A model generated the notes under the pieces. That model did not search any database and was not told the origin of the DNA. It saw nothing but the letters and a program-made list of their open reading frames with translations. A stretch of 64,000 nt of DNA from Bacillota bacterium (GTDB taxonomy: Bacteria > Bacillota > Clostridia > Lachnospirales > Lachnospiraceae), in contig JAEYOQ010000007.1 in the NCBI GenBank assembly GCA_023411555.1, forward strand, positions 1 to 64,000. The letters run 5' to 3'. Position numbers and translations under genes: made by a program. Of this stretch, positions 1 to 8,310 are shown in pieces (position 1 is the first letter of the stretch; each line of letters starts with the position of its first letter).

Positions 1-1061
1 CACATCTCAACGCCTGCAGGTAAGTTACAAACACCAGTAACGTCAGTTGTTCTGAAATAGAACTGAGGTCTGTAGTTGTTGAAGAAAGGAGTATGACGTC
101 CACCTTCTTCTTTTGTTAATACGTAAACCTGAGCTGTGAATTTCTTGTGGCACTTGATGGAGCCGGGTTTGCAAAGAACCTGTCCTCTTTCGATTTCATT
201 TCTCTGAACACCACGAAGAAGTGCACCGATGTTATCACCAGCCTGAGCCTCGTCAAGTAACTTACGGAACATCTCGATACCGGTACAAACAACCTTACGA
301 GTCTCTTCCTTGATACCAACGATTTCAATTTCCTCAGATACATGAAGAACACCACGCTCAACACGACCAGTAGCAACTGTACCACGGCCAGTGATGGAGA
401 ATACGTCCTCTACAGGCATTAAGAAAGGCTTATCTGTCTCTCTCTGAGGATCCGGGATCCAAGAATCAACAGCATCGAATAACTCAAGGATCTTATCTCC
501 CCAAGGACCCTGAGGATCTTCAAGGGCTTTCAGAGCAGAACCTTGGATGATAGGTGTATCATCGCCAGGGAACTCATATTCATTTAATAAGTCTCTAACT
601 TCCATCTCAACTAACTCAAGAAGTTCGGGATCATCAACCATATCGCATTTGTTCATGAAAACAACGATATAAGGAACACCTACCTGACGAGAAAGTAAGA
701 TATGCTCTTTTGTCTGAGCCATAACACCGTCAGTAGCAGCAACAACGAGGATAGCACCATCCATCTGAGCTGCACCAGTGATCATGTTCTTTACATAGTC
801 AGCATGTCCAGGGCAGTCAACGTGTGCATAATGTCTAGCTTTGGACTCGTACTCAACGTGAGCTGTGGATATTGTGATACCTCTCGCCTTCTCTTCCGGA
901 GCCTTATCGATCTGATCGAATGCTACTGCAGCACCGGTTCCGAGTCTTTCATGAAGAGTCTTTGTAATAGCAGCTGTAAGAGTGGTTTTACCATGATCTA
1001 CGTGACCGATGGTACCAATATTAGCATGCGGTTTGTTTCTTTCAAATTTAGCCTTTGCCAT
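1..1061 (-). CDS. tuf: Elongation factor Tu (3' end cut by window edge)
   Basis: GTPase that carries aminoacyl-tRNA to the ribosomal A site. The reading frame starts with an ATG at 1061-1059 (MAKAKFERNKPH, then a GHVDHGKTT P-loop) behind an AGGAGG-type site. It is open to the window edge, giving about 353 of the usual ~397 residues, so roughly 44 C-terminal residues lie outside. It is the last gene of the rpsL-rpsG-fusA-tuf string and has its own promoter in the 279-bp gap after fusA, so it can be made in excess of the ribosomal proteins. Identification is certain; only the C-terminus is unseen. Confidence 0.97.
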   Translation of the reverse strand, partial: MAKAKFERNKPHANIGTIGHVDHGKTTLTAAITKTLHERLGTGAAVAFDQIDKAPEEKARGITISTAHVEYESKARHYAHVDCPGHADYVKNMITGAAQMDGAILVVAATDGVMAQTKEHILLSRQVGVPYIVVFMNKCDMVDDPELLELVEMEVRDLLNEYEFPGDDTPIIQGSALKALEDPQGPWGDKILELFDAVDSWIPDPQRETDKPFLMPVEDVFSITGRGTVATGRVERGVLHVSEEIEIVGIKEETRKVVCTGIEMFRKLLDEAQAGDNIGALLRGVQRNEIERGQVLCKPGSIKCHKKFTAQVYVLTKEEGGRHTPFFNNYRPQFYFRTTDVTGVCNLPAGVEM

Positions 1062-1214
1062 TGTATAACGTCCTCCTTTAAATAATAAATGCTTATAAGC
1101 AAATAATTTTTGCCCAAGGAAAACGTCTATAGATTTTCGACCGGAGTTATTTCACCAATCGTAAACTGCGTTTTCTGTGATTTGGGCTTGTATATATATT
1201 GCCTCATATGCCCT

Positions 1215-1243
1215 ATTATATTTCAACTTAGAAATATTTTCAA
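1215..1243 (-). promoter_or_regulatory. SigA-type promoter for tuf
   Basis: On the minus strand TTGAAA (1243-1238) is followed after exactly 17 bp by TATAAT (1220-1215). This gives a ~150-nt leader before the tuf start. The match is by eye; no transcript evidence exists. Confidence 0.7.
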
Positions 1244-1307
1244 GCATAAACAACTGAGATTTAGCGATTTTGTGCCAAAAGATGCTTATGGCATGTTCTA
1301 AATGCAT

Positions 1308-1323
1308 CGGTTCGCTAGAACCG
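1308..1323 (-). other. Small perfect hairpin in fusA-tuf gap
   Basis: CGGTTC and GAACCG form a 6-bp perfect stem around a 4-base loop just after the fusA stop codon. There is no U-run, so it is more likely an RNA processing or stability element, or part of the read-through leader, than a terminator. Confidence 0.4.
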
Positions 1324-1340
1324 TAGCACTCGAAGGTTAC

Positions 1341-3458
1341 TTATTTATTCTTTGCAGATAAAATCTTCTCTTGAACATTCTTAGGAACTGGCTCGTAAGA
1401 AGCAAAGAACATGGAGTATGCACCACGACCCTGGGTCTTAGAACGAAGGGTTGTAGAGTATCCGAACATCTCTGACAACGGAACGAAACCTCTAATCAAC
1501 TTAGTACCATTGATATCCTCTGTACCCTCAATACGACCACGACGGGAGCTGATATCACCGATAACGTCACCCATATAATCCTCAGGAACAGTTACTTCTA
1601 CTCTCATGATAGGCTCGAGAAGTACAGCGCCAGCCTTATGCATCGCATCCTTGAACGCCATGGAACCAGCGATCTTGAACGCCATTTCACTGGAGTCAAC
1701 CTCATGATAGGAACCATCATAACAGGTAGCTCTAATACCAAGTACAGGATATCCGCCAAGTATACCAGCTTTGGATGCTTCTTGGATACCATTATCTACT
1801 GCAGGGATGTATTCCTTCGGAATAGCACCACCAACGATAGCGTTAACGAATTCGTAGGTCTTCTCAGCATTTGCATCCATAGGCTCGAAACGTACCTTAC
1901 AATGACCGTATTGACCACGACCACCGGACTGCTTCGCATACTTACTATCAACCTCAACGGTCTTAGTAAAGCTTTCCTTATATGCAACCTGAGGAGCACC
2001 AACATTAGCTTCTACCTTGTATTCACGAAGAAGTCTGTCTACGATAATTTCAAGGTGAAGCTCACCCATACCAGCGATGATAGTCTGACCTGTTTCTTCA
2101 TTGGTATAGGTTCTAAAGGTAGGATCTTCTTCAGCAAGCTTTGCTAAAGCCTCACCCATCTTATCCTGGCCAGCCTTGGTCTTAGGTTCGATAGAAACCT
2201 CAATAACCGGCTCAGGGAATTCCATTGATTCAAGAATTACCGGATTCTTCTCATCACAGATGGTGTCACCAGTTGTAGTGATCTTCAGACCAACTGCTGC
2301 TGCGATATCACCGGAGTAGACTCTCTCAAGGTCTTCTCTCTTGTTAGCATGCATCTGCAGGATACGACCAACACGCTCCTTCTTGTTCTTAGTGGAGTTT
2401 AATACGTAGGAACCTGAATTCAAGGTACCAGAGTAAACTCTGAAGAAGGCAAGCTTTCCTACGAAAGGATCGGCCATAATCTTGAATGCTAATGCTGCAA
2501 AGGACTCATCATCAGAGGATTTCTTAACAACTGAATTACCGTCCTCATCTACACCCTTGATATCCGGGATATCGGTAGGTGCAGGCATATATTCGATAAC
2601 AGCGTCAAGTAATTTCTGAACGCCTTTATTTCTATATGCAGATCCGCAAAGAACAGGGATAATCTGTGTTGCGATGGTCGCTCTTCTAAGTGCAGCCTTT
2701 AACTCAGCTGTAGTAGGCTCTTCACCCTCTAAGAACTTCTCAATCAGATCATCATCTGTCTCGCAGATGGATTCGATCATTGCCTGTCTGTACTCCTCTG
2801 CCTGATCCTTCATATCATCAGGGATGTCTGTAATCTCGATATCCTCGCCCTTATCATCTTTGTAATAATAAGCTTTCATCTCGAATAAATCGATTACACC
2901 CTTGAAGGTATCTTCTTTGCCGATAGGTAACTGTAACGGAACCGGATTCTTACCTAATCTGCTCTTAATCATATTTACTACATTGAAGAAATCTGCACCG
3001 GAAATGTCCATCTTATTAACAAATGCCATTCTAGGTACATTATATTTATCAGCCTGACGCCATACTGTCTCGGACTGGGGCTCAACGCCACCCTTAGCAC
3101 AGAATACACCTACCGCGCTATCAAGTACACGTAAGGAACGCTCAACCTCTACGGTAAAGTCTACGTGTCCAGGGGTATCAATAATGTTGATACGATGCTC
3201 GAGAGCACCGGGGATCTTCTTATGCTCGAACTCCTGAGTCCAATGGCATGTCGTAGCCGCTGATGTAATTGTAATACCTCTCTCCTGCTCCTGCTCCATC
3301 CAGTCCATGGTTGCAGTACCTTCGTGAGTATCACCAATTTTGTAGTTAACACCGGTATAGTACAGGATACGCTCAGTAAGTGTTGTCTTACCAGCGTCGA
3401 TATGTGCCATAATACCGATATTTCTAGTTCTCTCTAACGGATATTGTCTTCCTGCCAA
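1341..3458 (-). CDS. fusA: Elongation factor G
   Basis: Ribosomal translocase GTPase of 705 residues. The G1 loop AHIDAGKTT lies at about residues 18-26, followed by the DTPGH and NKMD motifs and the usual domain II-V sequence to the end. I chose the TTG at 3458 because a GGAGGAATT ribosome site lies directly upstream and the protein then begins (M)AGRQYPLERTRN as in the family. An upstream ATG at 3560 would add 34 non-conserved residues. Second-last gene of the str operon, 157 bp after rpsG. Confidence 0.97.
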   Translation of the reverse strand: MAGRQYPLERTRNIGIMAHIDAGKTTLTERILYYTGVNYKIGDTHEGTATMDWMEQEQERGITITSAATTCHWTQEFEHKKIPGALEHRINIIDTPGHVDFTVEVERSLRVLDSAVGVFCAKGGVEPQSETVWRQADKYNVPRMAFVNKMDISGADFFNVVNMIKSRLGKNPVPLQLPIGKEDTFKGVIDLFEMKAYYYKDDKGEDIEITDIPDDMKDQAEEYRQAMIESICETDDDLIEKFLEGEEPTTAELKAALRRATIATQIIPVLCGSAYRNKGVQKLLDAVIEYMPAPTDIPDIKGVDEDGNSVVKKSSDDESFAALAFKIMADPFVGKLAFFRVYSGTLNSGSYVLNSTKNKKERVGRILQMHANKREDLERVYSGDIAAAVGLKITTTGDTICDEKNPVILESMEFPEPVIEVSIEPKTKAGQDKMGEALAKLAEEDPTFRTYTNEETGQTIIAGMGELHLEIIVDRLLREYKVEANVGAPQVAYKESFTKTVEVDSKYAKQSGGRGQYGHCKVRFEPMDANAEKTYEFVNAIVGGAIPKEYIPAVDNGIQEASKAGILGGYPVLGIRATCYDGSYHEVDSSEMAFKIAGSMAFKDAMHKAGAVLLEPIMRVEVTVPEDYMGDVIGDISSRRGRIEGTEDINGTKLIRGFVPLSEMFGYSTTLRSKTQGRGAYSMFFASYEPVPKNVQEKILSAKNK

Positions 3459-3575
3459 GGATAATTCCTCCTTAATTCTATGCAAGTGAATTCGTAAGTG
3501 GTCGCTGTCAGACAGTGGCTTGCTTTGAATCCATCTTGTATTAACAATGATAAAACTCAATTTCTTAGTGTTATA

Positions 3576-3589
3576 TGCCCCTAGGGGCA
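3576..3589 (-). repeat. 14-bp perfect palindrome between rpsG and fusA
   Basis: TGCCCC/GGGGCA with a central TA lies 26 bp beyond the rpsG stop codon. A second short hairpin (CTGTC-A-GACAG) lies at about 3503-3513. These could fold in the intercistronic RNA; no terminator U-tract is present. Confidence 0.4.
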
Positions 3590-3615
3590 GAAGAACATGC
3601 TATGATAATATCATT

Positions 3616-4086
3616 CTACCATCTGTAGTGAGCAAATGCCTTATTAGCGTCTGCCATCTTATGCATATCTTCTTTTCTCTTAACAGATGCACCAGTGTTG
3701 TTTGCCGCATCCATAATCTCATTTGCAAGTCTATCTTGCATGGTCTTATCTCCTCTTTTACGGGAGAATAAGGTTAACCAACGAAGCGCAAGTGTCTGTC
3801 TTCTCTCTGGTCTAACCTCGATCGGAACCTGATAAGTTGCACCACCGATACGTCTTGCTTTTACTTCAAGTACAGGCATGATGTTATTCATAGCCTCTTC
3901 AAATACCTCTATAGCGTCCTTGCCAGTCTTTGCAGCAACCTTATCAAATGCTCCATAAACGATCTTCTGGGCTGTTCCCTTCTTACCGTCTAACATGATG
4001 TTATTGATGAGCTTTGTAACAATCTTGTTGTTGTACAAAGGATCCGGCAATACATCTCTTTTTGCTATATGTCCTTTTCTTGGCAC
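3616..4086 (-). CDS. rpsG: 30S ribosomal protein S7
   Basis: Primary 16S rRNA binding protein that nucleates assembly of the 30S head. It has 156 residues, the standard length. I chose the GTG at 4086 (PRKGHIAKRDVLPDP follows) because AAGGAGGGAAG sits 5-6 bp upstream. The ATG at 4134 would add a non-conserved 16-residue extension. S7 is the classic autogenous repressor of the str operon in E. coli; whether that holds here cannot be read from sequence. Confidence 0.97.
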   Translation of the reverse strand: MPRKGHIAKRDVLPDPLYNNKIVTKLINNIMLDGKKGTAQKIVYGAFDKVAAKTGKDAIEVFEEAMNNIMPVLEVKARRIGGATYQVPIEVRPERRQTLALRWLTLFSRKRGDKTMQDRLANEIMDAANNTGASVKRKEDMHKMADANKAFAHYRW

Positions 4087-4377
4087 GTTTCTTCCCTCCT
4101 TAACAATGCTTAACGAACTTTGTTCGCCAATCAATTAATTCAACGGTACTCACATACAAGTAATCACTTCAGCTGGGGTTAATACAGAGACAAACCCTCC
4201 TTCGCTTACTATACTTGTTCTGAATGGAAGACAAGCTTCCACCGTTCGTGTTCGTGCTCAGATAACTTTATCTTCCAAACGGAATGTTTTACATTCACTT
4301 CAATCTGTAACCCACAGAAACTACAAATCAAACGGAAACAAAAAATTAATCCGGCACTTAACTATTTATTTTAGTAA
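4087..4377 (-). other. Unusually long rpsL-rpsG intercistronic region
   Basis: The 291 bp between rpsL and rpsG hold no convincing ORF, promoter or terminator. A CGAAC-AAA-GTTCG hairpin lies at about 4112-4127. An 11-base sense motif (GATTGGCGAAC, 4132-4122) is repeated before rpsL. The spacing suggests an RNA leader for rpsG. Confidence 0.4.
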
Positions 4378-4800
4378 TTACTTCTTAGCTTCCTTCGGTC
4401 TCTTAGCACCGTACTTAGAACGCGCTTGTCTTCTCTTAGCAACGCCTGCAGTATCAAGGGTACCTCTGATGATGTGATAACGAGTACCGGGTAAATCCTT
4501 TACTCTACCACCTCTGATCAGAACAACGCTATGCTCCTGAAGGTTATGACCCTCACCGGGGATATAGCTTGTTACTTCGATTCCGTTGGACAGACGAACT
4601 CTGGCAATCTTACGAAGCGCTGAATTAGGCTTCTTAGGAGTCGCTGTTCTAACAGCTGTACATACACCTCTCTTCTGAGGAGCGGATACGTCAGTTGCTC
4701 TCTTACTTAAGGAGTTAAAGCCTTTCTGCAAAGCAGGAGAGTTTGATTTGTATTCTACTGTCTGTCTACCTTTTCTTACTAACTGGTTAAATGTGGGCAT
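4378..4800 (-). CDS. rpsL: 30S ribosomal protein S12
   Basis: Decoding-centre ribosomal protein of 140 residues. The ATG is preceded by a CAGGAGGTG ribosome site. The PKKPNSALRK and GGRVKDLPG loops carry lysines at both positions whose substitution gives streptomycin resistance in other bacteria, so this allele reads as the sensitive wild type. First gene of the str operon, with a ~160-nt leader behind the promoter at 4968-4996. Confidence 0.97.
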   Translation of the reverse strand: MPTFNQLVRKGRQTVEYKSNSPALQKGFNSLSKRATDVSAPQKRGVCTAVRTATPKKPNSALRKIARVRLSNGIEVTSYIPGEGHNLQEHSVVLIRGGRVKDLPGTRYHIIRGTLDTAGVAKRRQARSKYGAKRPKEAKK

Positions 4801-4967
4801 TAATTTTTCACCTCCTGAAAATTGTTGGCTACAAGATGAATTGGTTCGCCAATCCGCTTGTTCTAGTTAATATTCTGTGGTTTAATTACGCTTTTTAAGC
4901 TACTATATAAGCATCAACAAAAAGCGCATAAAAAATACATTGCATGCAGAAATTTGCACGCTAGATG

Positions 4968-4996
4968 ATTATATATTTTAGAGCAGAAATTGTCAA
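4968..4996 (-). promoter_or_regulatory. Strong SigA promoter of the str operon
   Basis: On the minus strand a perfect TTGACA (4996-4991) is followed by a 17-bp spacer and a perfect TATAAT (4973-4968). Just downstream, GCGTGCA/TGCATGC could form a 7-bp hairpin near the 5' end of the transcript (about 4941-4961). Confidence 0.85.
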
Positions 4997-5009
4997 GGAC
5001 TTTTTTAGA

Positions 5010-5059
5010 ACGCCAGCTTAACCACGCCAGCTTAACCGTTGTTCACGATCGTTGTTCAC
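5010..5059. repeat. Two back-to-back short tandem duplications
   Basis: A 14-mer beginning ACGCCAGC is present twice without a gap at 5010-5023 and 5024-5037. It is followed at once by CGTTGTTCAC at 5037-5046 and again at 5050-5059 (period 13). They lie just upstream of the str promoter. Confidence 0.75.
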
Positions 5060-5396
5060 CTTCATAAATTTATATATGAGTTTAATCATTGCATTATAGT
5101 TGGTTACCAGCATACACCCTTACCAATAAAAATTATAAACCAATCATTCTTAAATGATCGGTTAAAACAATCATTCTGCAACATGAATGATCCGTTTATC
5201 GGCACTGAAACTGTTGTACTATGGCAGATGAATTTACAAACGTACAGCCACAAATCATTCTGATTATTTCCATTTATGTCTCCGATGTCTTTATTCTTGA
5301 ATTCTTTTCTTTCTTATAGTAATATAATGTTAATGTAATCAAACCATTTCATGATATTTGATTAAGCAGAAGTACGTTTAGGACGGAGGGGTATCT
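5060..5396 (+). promoter_or_regulatory. Region before the WYL gene with clustered ATCATT sites
   Basis: No gene is supported here. The stretch holds repeated AATCATT(C) words at 5084, 5142, 5169 and 5253 and inverted GAATGAT/AATGAT words at 5153 and 5185. Two pairs form inverted repeats: 5143-5158 with 6-bp arms, and 5170-5191 with 7-bp arms. This looks like a multi-site operator for the flanking regulator or the str operon (inference). No consensus promoter for the WYL gene was clear. Confidence 0.5.
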
Positions 5397-6383
5397 ATGA
5401 AGGATATGGCGCAGACGGAACGTCAAATATTTATATTATTATTACTATCCGAGAACAAAAGAGGATACACCATCAGTGATATCCACGCCTCTCTGGAGAA
5501 ATGGGATGTAATCGTGGACAAGAAGACCATCAGCCGTGACATTGACAGCCTGTCCGGCATCTGCTTCATCTCCGAGGAAGAGCGAAATGGCAAGACCTAT
5601 TATACTGCGGACAAATTCCGCCTTCGTGATATCACCTTTACCTCCCCCGAACTGATTTCCTTAGCCTTCCTGCTGGAACTACTGAAGCCTTACCAATACA
5701 TGACAATGGGCAAGACCGCACAGGAGTTGATCCATAAGCTCTTAGACAATACAACAAACTTGAATCGAGAGTTTATCAAGCACTTTAACGGATTGGTTAC
5801 CATCAACACCAATGATTATATTAACGACGAAGTAAATCCAGAGATTGAGGTCCGCCTTCAGTCGGCAATCCGTAATAAGAAGAAGGTCGAGATTGTCTAT
5901 CACAGCTTTGGCGGTGATGAAGATACCATTCGTATTATACATCCCTATGAAATGATGATTAATGATGGTGCTCTTAGTATTGTTAGTTTTTGTGAACTCA
6001 GAAACGATATACGGGACTTTAGAGTATCCCGCATTAAAGCAATAACTCCATTAGAGGATTCCTTTGATATACCCACCGATTATTTTCTTAAGAAGGCGAG
6101 AAGTAAATTTATTCACCTGTCAGGTAATACGGTGGAGCAGATTATCATCGCTTTCGATGGACCGACCGCAAAATACATCCAGGAATATGAAGCCGATCTT
6201 GCCGATGAAATCGTTGTTACAGAAACCGGAATTAACTTCATCCGTGATACAGCGGTTACAGACGAGCTGGTTCGTTGGATTCTGCAATACGGTCCCGGAG
6301 CCAGGGTCCTTAATCCTCCTCATTTAAGAGACAAGATCAAGCAAGAGCTTTTAAAAAGCTTAGACCAATATAATCAGGAATAG
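5397..6383 (+). CDS. WYL-domain transcriptional regulator
   Basis: DNA-binding regulator of 328 residues. An N-terminal winged-helix (DeoR/HTH_11-like) region spans about residues 5-60 (TISDIHASLEKW...KKTISRDIDSL). A WYL-like ligand domain follows at about 150-240 (EIVYHSFGGDED, ...FRVSRIKAI) and then a C-terminal WCX-like extension. The WYL tripeptide itself is not kept: the spot reads GALSIV. The start follows GGACGGAGGGG. It is transcribed away from the str operon across a repeat-rich region and faces an MFS gene at its 3' end. The ligand and target genes are unknown. Confidence 0.8.
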   Translation: MKDMAQTERQIFILLLLSENKRGYTISDIHASLEKWDVIVDKKTISRDIDSLSGICFISEEERNGKTYYTADKFRLRDITFTSPELISLAFLLELLKPYQYMTMGKTAQELIHKLLDNTTNLNREFIKHFNGLVTINTNDYINDEVNPEIEVRLQSAIRNKKKVEIVYHSFGGDEDTIRIIHPYEMMINDGALSIVSFCELRNDIRDFRVSRIKAITPLEDSFDIPTDYFLKKARSKFIHLSGNTVEQIIIAFDGPTAKYIQEYEADLADEIVVTETGINFIRDTAVTDELVRWILQYGPGARVLNPPHLRDKIKQELLKSLDQYNQE

Positions 6384-6431
6384 AATCATTCGTTACTATC
6401 TATACATAGTTATGATAATTATGACTTTAAA

Positions 6432-6458
6432 GGGGATGCCGCAAATTGCGACATCCCC
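6432..6458. terminator. Terminator between convergent WYL and MFS genes
   Basis: GGGGATG and CATCCCC flank an inner CGCA/TGCG stem. The U-tract is modest on both strands. The position between two converging genes fits a bidirectional terminator. Confidence 0.65.
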
Positions 6459-6467
6459 TATTATTAA

Positions 6468-7661
6468 TTACCTCTTTCTCCACCTTAGATAGAGCGTACA
6501 TAGGATTAAGGTCCAGATCAGGATATAAGCTCCAGTCCAAGCGAGTCCTCCAAAGAGATCCGTCCCGGTTACCAACAAACCGAACAACCCATAACAGAGT
6601 ATCCCATACAGATTCTGACTTAAGGAAATCAGAGAATGCACAGTTGACCTTCCCTCCGCTTCAATTCTCTTCTGTATATAATCCTCATGAAGGACATCCC
6701 CGGCTGCCATAATCAGATAATACAAACCATATAGAGCCATAGCACCGATTGTTCTGACTAAACCGGCTGTCAGCAAGGCTCCTGCTGCCAGACAACATAG
6801 GATTGCCACCTGAAACATATTGTCTTCTTGGTGGAATAGGCGCTCAATTCCTTTTCGAATAGTAGACGCAAGTATGCCTCCAAGGGAAATTAGAATGAAG
6901 CGGAGTGCTGTCCAATTGCCGATCAAGGCTATGGACAATCCAAAGCTTTCCGCAATTAACTGATCATATTCATCTAATATCCCAGCTGTTGTAATAACCA
7001 ATAGAGCCAGAAGGCTATATAAAAGAATTTCCTTCCGTTTAATAACAAACAAGAAAGCTCCATAGAAGGTTCTTTCCTCTCTTTCCCTCTTTTCCTCTAT
7101 TAATCGTTCTTTATAGAGATTTACCTCCCTCATGGAAAGCACTGTAGCTCCTCCGATTAAAACAGATAAGATTGAGAGTACTAATGCAGGAGTAAAACCA
7201 TACTTCATCCCCAGATACCCACCGATTACGGATGCAAGTACGGTACTGATACCGGATAAAAAGCGGCCTCTTCCCAGTACCAGATCGAACTGATCCTCCT
7301 TACCTGCAAGCTTCATAGAATCATATAGTAAGGCCTCTTCTGATCCAGATAGGAAGGCCCCTCCCAACCCCCAGAGCACAAAGCCCAACGCATATAAGAC
7401 AAAGCCATCGGCGAATATCCAAGTCAAATAACAACTGGCCTTCAGTACCTGACCTAGCAGAAGCATCATCTTCCTACTCCAGCGATCCCCTAATATGCCT
7501 GTTGGAATCTCCATAACTACAGCTGGAACTGACCAGATAGCTAACAATAAAGATATCTCCCCTAATGTTAGTCCCCCTACCTCAAACATCAGTAAATAGA
7601 GAGGATAGATAGGCATCAGCTCTATAAAAAAGCGATATATATAATACTTTCGTATACTCAT
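6468..7661 (-). CDS. MFS transporter (efflux-type)
   Basis: Membrane transporter of 397 residues with about 12 hydrophobic segments and the loop GILGDRWSRK, a variant of the MFS motif between helices 2 and 3. It belongs broadly to the drug/metabolite efflux group; the substrate cannot be told. I prefer the ATG at 7661 because GGAGGG lies 4-5 bp upstream. The ATG at 7673 overlaps that site. The gene has its own promoter and a short leader ORF about 77 bp upstream, an arrangement seen before some antibiotic-inducible pumps. Confidence 0.8.
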   Translation of the reverse strand: MSIRKYYIYRFFIELMPIYPLYLLMFEVGGLTLGEISLLLAIWSVPAVVMEIPTGILGDRWSRKMMLLLGQVLKASCYLTWIFADGFVLYALGFVLWGLGGAFLSGSEEALLYDSMKLAGKEDQFDLVLGRGRFLSGISTVLASVIGGYLGMKYGFTPALVLSILSVLIGGATVLSMREVNLYKERLIEEKREREERTFYGAFLFVIKRKEILLYSLLALLVITTAGILDEYDQLIAESFGLSIALIGNWTALRFILISLGGILASTIRKGIERLFHQEDNMFQVAILCCLAAGALLTAGLVRTIGAMALYGLYYLIMAAGDVLHEDYIQKRIEAEGRSTVHSLISLSQNLYGILCYGLFGLLVTGTDLFGGLAWTGAYILIWTLILCTLYLRWRKR

Positions 7662-7737
7662 GAGTCCCTCCATATCAATGTATTTGCTTCCTTCTTAATT
7701 GAATGGATCTATATGGTGGACCTCGGTATCAATAATA

Positions 7738-7767
7738 TCACTGGCCAGTATCATACCATAATCTCAT
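7738..7767 (-). CDS. Possible 9-codon leader ORF before the MFS gene
   Basis: An ATG at 7767 follows a full-consensus AGGAGGTG with 5-bp spacing and reads MRLWYDTGQ before a TGA. It lies between the putative promoter and the MFS gene. The RNA around its stop contains a GGTAT...ATACC pairing and the palindrome ACTGGCCAGT. Either a regulatory leader peptide or the remnant of a lost gene. Confidence 0.4.
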   Translation of the reverse strand: MRLWYDTGQ

Positions 7768-7804
7768 ATTATCACCTCCTGCTTAGATGGATTATACTAC
7801 CAGT

Positions 7805-7833
7805 ATTATAATGTAAGCTACTCATGATTTCCA
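7805..7833 (-). promoter_or_regulatory. Putative promoter for the leader ORF and MFS gene
   Basis: TGGAAA (7833-7828), a 17-bp spacer and TATAAT (7810-7805) on the minus strand. A second TATAAT lies at 7796-7791. Confidence 0.5.
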
Positions 7834-7918
7834 TCGAAATAACATTAATATCCATAATTTTTCTAATTTTCACGCTTAATAATAATCAAAAAATTTATAA
7901 TTATACGGTTGACAATTA

Positions 7919-7947
7919 TTGTATTTGTATATATACTAATTAAAAAT
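7919..7947 (+). promoter_or_regulatory. Promoter for the trpB2 T-box transcript
   Basis: TTGACA at 7919-7924, a 17-bp spacer and TATACT at 7942-7947, starting transcription just before the T-box. Confidence 0.75.
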
Positions 7948-7969
7948 ATATAATTAATCAAACCGATGA

Positions 7970-8236
7970 GTAAGAAGAGTAGATGTCGCAAATTATTTAC
8001 AGAGAGCCGCAGAGGGTGGGATTGCGGTAATAACGCAATATCGAATGGACTTACGAGGGTGGGAAGAACGATAGGAAACTATCCAGTAATGCCCAACGGT
8101 ATCTTCGACCGTTAACAAGGAAGCATATATGTTAGTATATGAGAATGAGTGGGTGCTTTGCACCAAACCGGGTGGTACCGCAGAAGTTTATTAAGGCTTT
8201 TGTCCCAGTAGAATTACTGAGGCAAGAGCTTTTTTT
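7970..8236 (+). ncRNA. T-box riboswitch, tryptophan (UGG) specifier
   Basis: A transcription-attenuating leader that binds uncharged tRNA. Stem I carries the AGAGAG and GGTGGGAT elements. The specifier loop reads GAA-TGG-AC with TGG at 8046-8048, so the reading is tRNA-Trp. The T-box core GGGTGGTACCGC lies at about 8170-8181. The downstream terminator, with arms starting GCTTTTG and ending AAGAGC, ends in seven Ts at 8230-8236. It precedes a TrpB homologue, which confirms the amino acid. Confidence 0.93.
8196..8236 (+). terminator. T-box-controlled attenuator terminator
   Basis: A long stem (about 8196-8229) followed by a T-run at 8230-8236. It is the alternative to the antiterminator that includes the T-box core. 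Confidence 0.85.
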
Positions 8237-8310
8237 ATACCCATTTTCAGACGAGCATGTAATGACTAGGAAACCATTTAAAGGATTATAATTTGAAAGG
8301 AGTATATATT

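Noticed and set aside
116..1085. Open frames inside tuf on both strands (116-385 minus, 702-1085 plus)
   Set aside because: They lie wholly within or antisense to the tuf reading frame, have no ribosome site and no protein-like composition.
1638..2147. 169-codon plus-strand frame within fusA
   Set aside because: Antisense to a highly conserved gene; explained by the codon bias of fusA.
5010..5059. CRISPR-like repeats
   Set aside because: Direct tandem copies without spacers and only two units; no cas genes in the window.
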